From: Acidobacteriota bacterium
Lineage (GTDB): Bacteria > Acidobacteriota > Terriglobia > Terriglobales > Acidobacteriaceae
NCBI GenBank assembly: GCA_019247235.1
Contig: JAFAPG010000170.1
Span: 1 to 5,816, forward strand
Reading direction: 5' to 3'
Length of the DNA stretch: 5,816 nt
The position numbers were made by a program, and so were the translations under genes. Below, piece after piece: positions 1-5,530 of this stretch (positions within the stretch are counted from its first letter, which is position 1; every line of letters starts with the position of its first letter). Below the pieces are notes generated by a model. That model did not search any database, had not been told where the DNA came from, and was given only the letters and a program-made list of their open reading frames with translations.

Positions 1-1303
1 GGCTGATCTTGAACGGGCGCAGCTTTCTTGCCAGCCAGGCCGAAGTGATCGGCCGCCCCCGGTTCGCCTCCGACCAAGGTCGACCGGATAGCGCCACGAG
101 CCGGGCGACGAGATCCGCACTCGACAGCCAGCCAGCTTTGGCCTCCGCAGCTTTGGCCTCCTCAAAGATCGAGCGGATGTCGACGAGCAACATGATCCCC
201 CAATCATCATCATCATCCGACCCCTCGCTCTGCGACAGTTCGATCGCGATCGCGCGTGCCGCACTTGGCCAGGGTCCGCCGGCGCAGTCCGCGATCCCCA
301 ACAGCGGCCGCCAATTGTCGCAGGCCCTGTCATTGAGATTGGTCGGCGCGTCGGGATCGGCTTGCTGCAGCGCTTCCGCGTGATCGGCTGCCCACCTCGC
401 TGCCTTACACGCGAGTTCGTCGAGCTCTGGGGTCCTACCGGAGCGGAAGCGTTCGATCGGTTCTCCCGGCAGCCGGCGCCGCAGCGAGATCACGAGCGAG
501 CGGTCCTGAATGGTTCCGGGGAGCTGTCCGATGGCAGCGATGACCATTGGGCTCCATGTCGAGAACCCGCGCGGCTCGAAATTGTCACCGACAACCCGGA
601 TCACCTGCCCATCACGGCTGTGCCCGGCATTGATGACGCCCCGCATCTCCTCATTGCCCGCGAGGAATGTGTCGGCCTCGTCGAGGAGAAGCGTCGGTCG
701 ACAGGCCTCGATTGTTCGGAATAGTGCCGCCGATGTGATGTTCGCGGCCGCCAGTGGCTTGGGCGCCAGAGCCGTGACAACACGCAGCAATGTCGTTTTG
801 CCGCACCTCATCATCGGCGACAGAATCGCCAACCGAGGCGAAATGAGGAATGCTTCGAAGATGTGAGCGTGCAAAATCCACAAGGCGACCGCAACGGCAG
901 CCGCATCAGCCAGCCGCACGTAACGGCGGATCGCGTTGGTGATGTCGCGAATGAGCTCGGCACCGTTCACAGGCTCGGGCCAAGGCTCCGGCTTGACCAA
1001 CGTGATCGGCTGGCCGCCCCGCGCGTCCTCCTCGGTGGGAGGGGCCGGGCGAAGGCTGCCCACGATGCGATCGAGAACGTTGACGCGGATACCGAGATTT
1101 TCGGCCTCAGCTTTCCGGACTCGCTCATATTCCACCTCGGACAATTCGGCGAGGCGCTTGAACGTGGTTTCATCCTCACTCGACGAGCTATCTGCCGCAG
1201 CCTCGTCCTCAAAACCATCCCCCGCAGCCTCGCTCGATCCGCTGTCATGCGCCGCAGAAGCAGAATCCGCCGTTTCCGATACGATCTCAGACTCCAGGCT
1301 CAT
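1..1303 (-). CDS. DUF3631-type P-loop ATPase (putative replicative helicase/ATPase of the element), C-terminus cut by window edge
   Basis: The minus strand is open from an ATG at 1303 to the left edge, giving 434 codons with the end missing. Residues 1-45 are acidic, low-complexity and probably disordered. A P-loop core follows: SPMMRCGKTTLL at 162-173 is the Walker A variant I associate with DUF3631 proteins (a Ser where classical P-loops have the first Gly; K169, T170). TLLLDEAD at 204-211 is Walker B (D208, E209). NAGHSRDG lies at 225-232, and an arginine-finger-like QDRS at 266-269. The region 369-433 (IRSIFEEA, SSADLVARL, TSAWLARKL) matches my memory of DUF3631 C-termini. The start overlaps the primase stop as ATGA and has a strong Shine-Dalgarno sequence (gggagg, 1312-1317), indicating translational coupling. 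Such ATPases sit beside Prim-Pol primases in mobile elements. A helicase role in replication is inferred. Residues 363-367 are five Asp encoded by a GAT run. Confidence 0.88.
   Translation of the reverse strand, partial: MSLESEIVSETADSASAAHDSGSSEAAGDGFEDEAAADSSSSEDETTFKRLAELSEVEYERVRKAEAENLGIRVNVLDRIVGSLRPAPPTEEDARGGQPITLVKPEPWPEPVNGAELIRDITNAIRRYVRLADAAAVAVALWILHAHIFEAFLISPRLAILSPMMRCGKTTLLRVVTALAPKPLAAANITSAALFRTIEACRPTLLLDEADTFLAGNEEMRGVINAGHSRDGQVIRVVGDNFEPRGFSTWSPMVIAAIGQLPGTIQDRSLVISLRRRLPGEPIERFRSGRTPELDELACKAARWAADHAEALQQADPDAPTNLNDRACDNWRPLLGIADCAGGPWPSAARAIAIELSQSEGSDDDDDWGIMLLVDIRSIFEEAKAAEAKAGWLSSADLVARLVALSGRPWSEANRGRPITSAWLARKLRPFKIS
134..160 (-). repeat. two copies of a 12-bp direct repeat (15-bp period) inside the DUF3631 ATPase gene
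   Basis: The sequence agctttggcctc occurs at 134-145 and again at 149-160. Read in the gene's frame, this duplicates the peptide EAKA (EEAKAAEAKAGW, residues 381-392). The period is five codons, so the frame is kept. It looks like a small in-frame tandem duplication in a helical linker just before the conserved SSADLVARL segment. Confidence 0.7.
203..217 (-). repeat. (ATC)5 trinucleotide run encoding Asp363-Asp367
   Basis: Five perfect ATC units on the + strand read as five GAT codons in the ATPase gene. All units are the same codon, which suggests slippage rather than an old conserved acidic motif. Copy number changes here would not break the frame. Confidence 0.75.
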
Positions 1304-2382
1304 CGCACGATCCTCCCGACGAAGTAGGGTCTGCGTTTCGCCGTTCGTCGCCCGGCTAGAACCCGCTTGCTCGGCTTGCGCGGCGGTCGCCGCCACCCCT
1401 TGTCGATCGCGACTCGATATAGGCTCGCCAAGGTGCGGGGCACCCCATCATACCGGCCGAAACTCTCCCAGGTGGTTCGCCACTTAGCATCGTCGTATGG
1501 CACCCATCTGCCATTGACGAGTGTGCCGCTGACGCTGCGTGACCAGTCGCACCAGAGCCGAAAGCCCCAGTCCTCGCCACGGGAGGCCCAATGCAAGCTC
1601 ATGCCGCAGTCGCGCCAACGATCATAGTTGTTAGGAGGGTCTTGAAACTTGAGGATTTCACGAATCTCATTAACGAGCGCGTTCGAGTAAGTCGGCGGCA
1701 GCTCGACACAGCGTGCGTTGGCGTTGACACGACGAGCCGAGCTGGCGAGCGACCAAAGATGCTGCGGTATTCTGATCGGCGCACCCCTTGCTGTGCCGCT
1801 TTGCGATGATGACTTCCTCAGGATGAAATCGCGCAAGGCCGCCGCTACCTCCGGCTTGATCTCGGCAATCACCGAACAACCGCGCTTCCATTCATAGGTC
1901 CGCCCGCTGACGTGCGGCGAGGGCGGCGCCACCGCGTAGTTGCCGTCCGCGAGAAGATCGAGCTTGCCGGTGCGGATCCCCCTGAGCGGCGGGCCATCGA
2001 TCGGATAGCCAAAATAGAAGTGATCGCCGCCGCCTTCACGACCTGTCGATACCGACACAGTAACGGGCAACGCGCCGTGTTCGCACCCAAACTCCTCGAG
2101 CCACGCTCTGCCTTCGGCGCTATCGCGATCGACGATAACGAGGCCGCTCAATGTGCCGGTCGCGATGCCAATGCCGGCGGTCGGCCATTTCGACCACCAT
2201 GACCAGATTTTAGCCTCCTCCGTAGTTGCCCTCGTGGTCCACTCTTTGATGTGCGGGTGTTTGCCGGGCTTAGTGCCGCAGCTCCTTCCACATCCACATT
2301 GACCATTGAGGATCTCGTAAAGGGGGAATACGCGGTGACCGCGCGCTGCACAGGCGAGCGAGGCGTTCAGCATCGCGCTCAT
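1300..2382 (-). CDS. bifunctional DNA primase/polymerase (Prim-Pol, AEP superfamily) with PriCT_2-like C-terminus
   Basis: A 360-aa protein of the archaeo-eukaryotic primase type, which synthesises primers and can extend DNA. Residues 1-165 form the Prim-Pol domain: ARGHRVFPLYE at 13-23; a metal-binding-like C29-x-C31-x3-C35 followed by PGKHP at 39-43; GIGIATG at 70-76; catalytic-type D85-x-D87 in GLVIVDRD; STGREGGGDHFYF with H121; and LDLLADGNYAVAPPS with D142. Residues 236-331, rich in Trp (NNYDRWRDCGMSLHW, KWRTTWESF), match PriCT_2. A basic tail ends the protein. The reading frame is open upstream to 2817, but that extension only shadows the 199-aa gene in another frame. The ATG at 2382 overlaps the upstream stop as ATGA and is followed at once by the conserved domain, so I chose it. 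It also overlaps the next gene as ATGA. Its likely role is replication of the excised element together with the DUF3631 ATPase. Confidence 0.93.
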   Translation of the reverse strand: MSAMLNASLACAARGHRVFPLYEILNGQCGCGRSCGTKPGKHPHIKEWTTRATTEEAKIWSWWSKWPTAGIGIATGTLSGLVIVDRDSAEGRAWLEEFGCEHGALPVTVSVSTGREGGGDHFYFGYPIDGPPLRGIRTGKLDLLADGNYAVAPPSPHVSGRTYEWKRGCSVIAEIKPEVAAALRDFILRKSSSQSGTARGAPIRIPQHLWSLASSARRVNANARCVELPPTYSNALVNEIREILKFQDPPNNYDRWRDCGMSLHWASRGEDWGFRLWCDWSRSVSGTLVNGRWVPYDDAKWRTTWESFGRYDGVPRTLASLYRVAIDKGWRRPPRKPSKRVLAGRRTAKRRPYFVGRIVR

Positions 2383-2978
2383 GACCACTGCCCCAGTCTG
2401 CGTGAAAGCCTTTCTTCGGTGCTTGCTGTGTCCGACCAAACGAGGATGGGCGGCACCTTTGCCGGAAGATACAGCTCGTTCGTCACTAACGAGATGCCGC
2501 GGACCTGCAACCATTCGGCGTTCAGCCAAACGGCGTGGCGTTTCGCGCACAAGGCCGCGAGAACGCCGTCGACTGCAAGCTCCTCGTGGTGTGCCAGCCC
2601 CACAAGCCGCGCGATGCAGCCCCGTAGACATTGCACTGACATATGACCGTGGCGTGATCCGCCCTGCATGAACGTCAAAACATGGCGAGCAAGGACGTAG
2701 CTCCCGAGCAGTCCGCGATGCACCTCTGTATCGTGATCGGGGAGGGCGTTCTGTAGCGCCTCGAATACGTCGCCGCGAATGAACTTCTCGTCTCGCCGCC
2801 CAATCTGGACAATGCACCAGGCATCGAGCGCAAAATTCAGCATCGAAGGGGAAAGCGTCTCGAACTCTTCCCCTCGAACGAGTGCAATAGCTTGCCGCTC
2901 GAATCCGATTGTGCCCGCATGACGTGGCTCAGCTGGGGCTTGCCGCGCCATCTGCGCGGTCGTATCTTGAGTAACCAT
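2379..2978 (-). CDS. hypothetical protein (199 aa), first gene of the translationally coupled replication cluster
   Basis: I do not recognise a family. The ATG at 2978 has a good Shine-Dalgarno sequence (gaaagg, 8 nt before it), and the stop overlaps the primase start (ATGA), so expression is probably coupled to the primase. The N-terminal 22 residues are polar (MVTQDTTAQMARQAPAEP). The rest looks soluble and mostly helical, with a central hydrophobic run (LLGSYVLARHVLTFMQ, 90-105) that is too polar for a clear membrane helix. Several His and Cys residues occur in the middle (C55, H82, H87, H99, H110, H112, C117, C121, H130, H131), without the spacing of a standard zinc finger. The C-terminal third contains WLNAEWLQVRGISLV (151-165). 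Position suggests a replication accessory or regulator specific to this kind of element. That is inference from context only. Confidence 0.8.
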   Translation of the reverse strand: MVTQDTTAQMARQAPAEPRHAGTIGFERQAIALVRGEEFETLSPSMLNFALDAWCIVQIGRRDEKFIRGDVFEALQNALPDHDTEVHRGLLGSYVLARHVLTFMQGGSRHGHMSVQCLRGCIARLVGLAHHEELAVDGVLAALCAKRHAVWLNAEWLQVRGISLVTNELYLPAKVPPILVWSDTASTEERLSRRLGQWS

Positions 2979-2996
2979 TTTTGAAGCCTTTCATCT

Positions 2997-3021
2997 AGCC
3001 CGGCCTGACCGCCGGGCTTTT
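2997..3021. promoter_or_regulatory. strong GC hairpin with T tract on the + side, between the excisionase-like gene and the 199-aa gene
   Basis: A perfect 8-bp stem, agcccggc (2997-3004) with gccgggct (3011-3018), encloses a 6-nt loop and is followed by ttt on the + strand. On the + strand it has the form of an intrinsic terminator, although no + gene precedes it. On the minus strand, the direction of all neighbouring genes, it lacks a T tract and sits just upstream of the Shine-Dalgarno sequence of the 199-aa gene. It may therefore be an mRNA stabilising or processing hairpin, or block antisense transcription. Confidence 0.6.
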
Positions 3022-3031
3022 CATTGCGGGA

Positions 3032-3247
3032 TCAGGCGACTTCGCACTCCTGGATGCGCGCAACGACATCCGCTTTACGAGCGCGCACAAGGCCGTCGAT
3101 TTTTCGAAACTTGATGCCTCGCCCCTGCCAGCGATCGCGTTCCAACTTTGCGACCGAGCACCCCAACACTACCGCGATTGTCGGCATGGCGAAGAGCGCC
3201 TCGTCGGGCGCTGCCCAAAACCGGGCAACAGGATCATGGTCGTTCAT
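3032..3247 (-). CDS. small winged-helix DNA-binding protein, AlpA/excisionase-like
   Basis: A 71-aa protein. Residues 13-63 carry the pattern of small MerR/AlpA-like phage DNA-binding proteins: a lead-in PDEALFAMPTIAVVLG (14-29), a helix-turn-helix with SVAKLERDRWQGRG (31-44), a wing strand IKFRKIDGLVRARK (45-58), and a closing helix KADVVARIQE (58-67). Such proteins bind DNA near att sites or element promoters, direct excision by the integrase, and can activate or repress the operon. The ATG at 3247 has a clear aggag Shine-Dalgarno sequence at 7-nt spacing. That site falls inside an inverted repeat (3250-3284), which may allow autoregulation. It lies downstream of int and the 247-aa gene and upstream of the replication genes, a usual place for a switch regulator. 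The excisionase role is inferred from fold-like pattern and context. Confidence 0.8.
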   Translation of the reverse strand: MNDHDPVARFWAAPDEALFAMPTIAVVLGCSVAKLERDRWQGRGIKFRKIDGLVRARKADVVARIQECEVA

Positions 3248-3249
3248 GC

Positions 3250-3284
3250 AGCAGCTCCTAATTTCGTGTGAACTAGGAGTTGCT
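3250..3284. promoter_or_regulatory. imperfect inverted repeat overlapping the ribosome binding site of the excisionase-like gene
   Basis: Arms 3250-3263 (agcagctcctaatt) and 3271-3284 (aactaggagttgct) pair at 12 of 14 positions around a 7-nt spacer. The left arm contains the Shine-Dalgarno sequence (aggag on the minus strand) of the gene starting at 3247, and the right arm carries a second aggag-like complement. It could be a dimer operator or an RNA hairpin that hides the ribosome binding site. The sequence alone does not decide between them. Confidence 0.55.
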
Positions 3285-3315
3285 CTAAGCGATTAGTAAG
3301 GGGCTGGCTCCCTCT

Positions 3316-4059
3316 TTAAAGGAACGCTTTTCGCAGCCGCTTTTCGAGGCTCGATATTCTCGCTTCGCGCTCTGCATGCGGAATGGTTTTCGTCCCAAAC
3401 TCGTGTTTGCGCGTACGTCGTTTGCTTATCATGAGACTCGCGAGCTTCATCGGGTTCTTGGGGTAGCGCGGGATTCCGGCTGTATCCAAGGCGGCTTCGA
3501 TGAATTTACGGCTGACAGCGTAGGGCCGGCGCTTCTTACGTCCATGATTGGCAAGTGCTTGCAGGCGAGCTAGGGTGTTGCGCAAAGCTGCACTCTTATA
3601 TCGCCCTGGCTTTACAGTTCTTCGCCTCGTTCGCCTGCGCTGCGCTTCCTGCCATGCTGCGTTCGGTATTTCCTTAAGACTCAATTTCGTCCGTCCGTCG
3701 GCTTCCCGAAGTGTGCCGTCATCCGCATTGATGGTCGCTTTCTTCAGTCTCCTCTTCGCATTCCTTACAGCTGCTTCAAAGCGCCCCGGCGTCTCTTGCC
3801 GCTCCATCATGATCTCCTGCTTGTGCATGACGAGAATGAACAGCAGCTCGTCCCTGTACCGATCGCGATCCGCCGCTCGCTTGATGCCGAGAAGCTGCAC
3901 CGCAGGATCAACATCCCAGCCGCGCGCAGCCTCGCGCATCTCTGGGGTAAGGACGGACAATGGAGCGGAGTGGTCAGCTGGTGCGTCCGATCCAGTCAAC
4001 CCCGTCAGCTCTTTGCGCCGCTCGAGATCGGGTTGGCTGAATGGGCGCGGGCGCGGCAT
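3316..4059 (-). CDS. hypothetical highly basic protein (247 aa) downstream of the integrase
   Basis: I do not recognise a family. The gene starts 6 nt after the integrase stop, with a purine-rich gagggg about 10 nt before the ATG at 4059, so it is probably co-transcribed with int. It is strongly basic. Residues 95-107 (EAAVRNAKRRLKK) and 137-149 (QEAQRRRTRRRTV) are Arg/Lys-rich helices, and 173-178 (GRKKRR) and 213-218 (KRRTRK) are further basic clusters. Residues 34-60 (PLSVLTPEMREAARGWDVD and following) form a small globular-looking start, and 68-88 (YRDELLFILVMHKQEIMMER) is amphipathic. The composition suggests binding to nucleic acid. No catalytic motif or membrane segment is evident. The 235-codon + strand frame opposite it is a shadow. 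The TAA stop lies in a ctttaaag palindrome. Confidence 0.82.
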   Translation of the reverse strand: MPRPRPFSQPDLERRKELTGLTGSDAPADHSAPLSVLTPEMREAARGWDVDPAVQLLGIKRAADRDRYRDELLFILVMHKQEIMMERQETPGRFEAAVRNAKRRLKKATINADDGTLREADGRTKLSLKEIPNAAWQEAQRRRTRRRTVKPGRYKSAALRNTLARLQALANHGRKKRRPYAVSRKFIEAALDTAGIPRYPKNPMKLASLMISKRRTRKHEFGTKTIPHAEREARISSLEKRLRKAFL

Positions 4060-4065
4060 GTCGTG

Positions 4066-5250
4066 TTATCCCCTCAACAAGACGACTTCTGCCGTGGGTC
4101 GCCCACTCACCACAGCGCCCACACGCTCTGTCGCCTGCCTCAACGGATCGTCAAATAGGTGCGCGTATCGAGCTGTGGTCGCCGGCTGCGTGTGCCCGAG
4201 GAGCGCGCCAATGATCGGCAGAGACAAGCCCGACGACGCGAGTAGGCTCGCATAGGTGTGCCGCAAGTCATGGACACGTGCGATCAGTCCGGCAGCTGCG
4301 GAGATTTTGGCCCAGGCGCGCTTGAACTCGACGCGGTGTCCGCCGAAACGGCCGGGGAAGACGAAGTGCTTGTCCGCTTTCGCCTCGTCGCGCAGCTCAG
4401 CGATAAGCTGCAACGCAGGTGCCGAAAGCGGCACGCGATGCTCTTTCTTCTGTTTCGTGTGACTGCTTGGTTTTGACCACGTGCCAGCCGCAAGGTCGAG
4501 GTCCTGCCAACGCATCGATAAGACCTCGCCTTTGCGCGCGCCCGTGAGCAGCAACAGGCGGATGATGTTCGCGGCTTGCTGATCTTCGTACTCAGCAAGA
4601 ACGCGACTCAAGGACGCGATCTCGTCTGGCGAAAGAAATCGTTGTCGCTTGTCTTCCTGGTTACGCTCGATGCCTCTTGCCGGATTGTCGCGTCGCCAGC
4701 CCCACCGGATCGACTGAGCGAACAGCTTTGAAATCACAGACATCGTGCGATTGGCGACGTAGGGCGCGCTCTTGCCTTTCTGGCCCGCCCTCGTAATCTT
4801 GCGGTGGAGAGCGTCAATGTCCGAGAACGTGACAGCCCCAACTTTGTGGTGCTTGAGCGCTGGCCTGATCCAAGCCTCAATGGCGCGTCGGTAATCCCGA
4901 GCGGTCGTCGGTCTCTTCCTGGGAAGGTACTCGGCAATGAAGCGGTCGCAGAGATCAGCCACGGTCTTGGCATTGCGATCCGTCTCGATCTCCGCAACCG
5001 GGTCGTGACCTTCGGCAATCCGGCCGAGCATCCTTTGCGCTTTCTTGCGCGCCTGCTCGAGCGAAATCGCTTCAACGCGACCGATGGTGAAGCGGCGCAC
5101 GCGGCGGCCGACGAGCTTCTCGAAGATGAAGGATTTCGTGCCGCCGCTGGTGACGCGTACAGCAAGGGGTTTCAACCGATCATCGCGATAAAAAACTTGT
5201 CCCGTTTCGGGGACCGGTAGTTTCTCGATCGAGCTTTTGGTGAGGCGCAT
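4066..5250 (-). CDS. int: tyrosine-type site-specific integrase (DUF4102/P4-like family)
   Basis: Recombines attP with attB in the tRNA-Lys gene and, with an excisionase, reverses the reaction. Numbered from the ATG at 5268, residues 7-90 form the DUF4102 arm-binding domain (RLTKSSIEKLPVP, GGTKSFIFEK, AISLEQARKKAQ). Residues 100-200 form the SAM-like core-binding domain. The catalytic domain from about 210 carries R245 (TGARKGEVL), a probable Lys near 272 before HRVPLS, H333-x-x-R336 (HDLRHTYASLL), H359 (LLGHT) and nucleophile Y368 (ARYAHL), so all catalytic residues are present. I prefer the start at 5250 (394 aa, MRLTKSS): it has ggaaagg 9 nt upstream and fits the family's N-terminus. The ATG at 5268 (400 aa) has no Shine-Dalgarno sequence and lies inside a tandem repeat. 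The gene reads inward from the att junction and appears intact and possibly active. Confidence 0.96.
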   Translation of the reverse strand: MRLTKSSIEKLPVPETGQVFYRDDRLKPLAVRVTSGGTKSFIFEKLVGRRVRRFTIGRVEAISLEQARKKAQRMLGRIAEGHDPVAEIETDRNAKTVADLCDRFIAEYLPRKRPTTARDYRRAIEAWIRPALKHHKVGAVTFSDIDALHRKITRAGQKGKSAPYVANRTMSVISKLFAQSIRWGWRRDNPARGIERNQEDKRQRFLSPDEIASLSRVLAEYEDQQAANIIRLLLLTGARKGEVLSMRWQDLDLAAGTWSKPSSHTKQKKEHRVPLSAPALQLIAELRDEAKADKHFVFPGRFGGHRVEFKRAWAKISAAAGLIARVHDLRHTYASLLASSGLSLPIIGALLGHTQPATTARYAHLFDDPLRQATERVGAVVSGRPTAEVVLLRG

Positions 5251-5264
5251 GGTCCCGAACCTTT

Positions 5265-5286
5265 CCATGTAGAAGCCATGTAGAAG
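5265..5286 (+). repeat. tandem 11-bp direct repeat upstream of int, candidate arm-type integrase sites or operator
   Basis: The sequence ccatgtagaag is repeated perfectly at 5265-5275 and 5276-5286, immediately before the preferred integrase start. Adjacent direct repeats with about one helical turn of spacing are typical of arm-type sites bound by the N-terminal domain of tyrosine integrases. A site here could also let integrase repress its own gene. Confidence 0.6.
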
Positions 5287-5321
5287 CTCTATTTCAAACC
5301 CCTTCAGCTTCCCTCAAGTCC

Positions 5322-5350
5322 GATATATGCCATAAGCCATTGTCCGTGAA
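5322..5350 (-). promoter_or_regulatory. candidate sigma70-type promoter for int
   Basis: On the minus strand, ttcacg (5350-5345, 4/6 match to TTGACA) is followed after exactly 17 nt by tatatc (5327-5322, 4/6 match to TATAAT). A transcript would start near 5315 and run through the tandem repeat into int. This is the best-looking candidate in the region but rests on motif match only. Confidence 0.35.
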
Positions 5351-5372
5351 GTCCTTTCCAGCGATCTCCAAT

Positions 5373-5381
5373 CATGTAGAA
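5373..5381 (+). repeat. third copy of the CATGTAGAA motif, between int promoter and att core
   Basis: catgtagaa recurs here in the same orientation as the tandem pair at 5265-5286, 25-33 bp from the tRNA fragment. Three same-orientation copies in about 120 bp between int and the att core support a recognition site rather than chance. Confidence 0.5.
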
Positions 5382-5403
5382 ATGGTTCAAACACCTCGTC
5401 CAG

Positions 5404-5451
5404 TGACTTTTAATCAGTAGGTCCCGGGTTCGAGCCCCGGCGCGCTCACCA
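5404..5451 (+). other. att junction: 3' half of a tRNA-Lys(UUU) gene
   Basis: From the anticodon loop onward the tRNA is perfect: loop ctttuaa-type cttttaa (5407-5413, anticodon TTT at 5409-5411), variable region aggtc, T stem ccggg/cccgg around ttcgagc (5424-5440), acceptor 3' strand cgcgctc, discriminator A and encoded CCA (5449-5451). The 5' half is absent: no D-arm or matching gagcgcg acceptor strand precedes it, and the anticodon stem has a G-G mismatch (5403/5417), so tRNA identity begins near 5404. This is the 3' remnant left at the distal end by insertion. The functional rebuilt tRNA should lie at the other end of the element. It is not a working tRNA gene. Confidence 0.88.
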
Positions 5452-5494
5452 AGAAATCAATGACTTACAAGGAAATTGCGTAACCAGCTACGCT

Positions 5495-5518
5495 TCATTT
5501 TGTAGGTCATTTTGTAGG
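5495..5518 (+). repeat. tandem 12-bp direct repeat on the chromosomal side of the att junction
   Basis: tcattttgtagg occurs perfectly at 5495-5506 and 5507-5518, between the tRNA fragment and the end of the anti-sigma gene. It shares the TGTAG core with the element-side repeats at 5265-5286 and 5373-5381 and has similar spacing. It may be an arm-type site left by an earlier integration, or an unrelated intergenic repeat. Confidence 0.6.
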
Positions 5519-5530
5519 TTTTGACCTTGG

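Larger units (their letters stand above)
1..5451 (-). mobile_element. right-hand end of an integrative element inserted in a tRNA-Lys gene (left end outside window)
   Basis: The right boundary is set by a 3' half tRNA-Lys ending in CCA, next to an intact tyrosine integrase that reads inward. The chromosomal anti-sigma gene lies beyond it. For a tRNA on the + strand, insertion leaves a rebuilt complete tRNA at the left end and a 3' fragment at the right end, so the element should lie to the left. All six element genes are on the minus strand: int, unknown, excisionase-like, unknown, Prim-Pol, DUF3631 ATPase. No structural phage, terminase or conjugation gene is visible here. The total size, the cargo and the second att copy are outside the window. 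That this is an integrative element is well supported. Calling it a phage satellite would be inference. Confidence 0.85.

Noticed and set aside
9..866. Several + strand open frames at the left end
   Set aside because: The minus strand here encodes one continuous ATPase with Walker A, Walker B and DUF3631-like segments, so the + frames are shadows.
936..1487. 183-codon open frame on the + strand
   Set aside because: It is antisense to the ATPase N-terminus and primase C-terminus, both with clear domain motifs. It has no recognisable domain.
2383..2817. N-terminal 145-codon extension of the primase frame
   Set aside because: It overlaps the 199-aa gene in another frame, is Arg-rich and motif-free, and the conserved Prim-Pol domain begins right after the ATG at 2382.
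3285..3315. Intrinsic terminator after the 247-aa gene
   Set aside because: Only a weak ggg/ccc pairing can be drawn and no T tract follows on the minus strand; read-through to the excisionase-like gene is more likely.
3548..4255. 235-codon open frame on the + strand
   Set aside because: It lies opposite the 247-aa gene and the end of int, which have ribosome binding sites and operon spacing. Its composition (Ser/Arg/Cys-rich) is that of an antisense shadow in GC-rich DNA.
5404..5451. A functional tRNA-Lys gene
   Set aside because: The acceptor 5' strand, D-arm and a proper anticodon stem are missing upstream; only the 3' half is tRNA.
5265..5518. CRISPR array
   Set aside because: The repeats are 9-12 bp, adjacent or irregularly spaced, and lack spacer-repeat regularity or cas genes.
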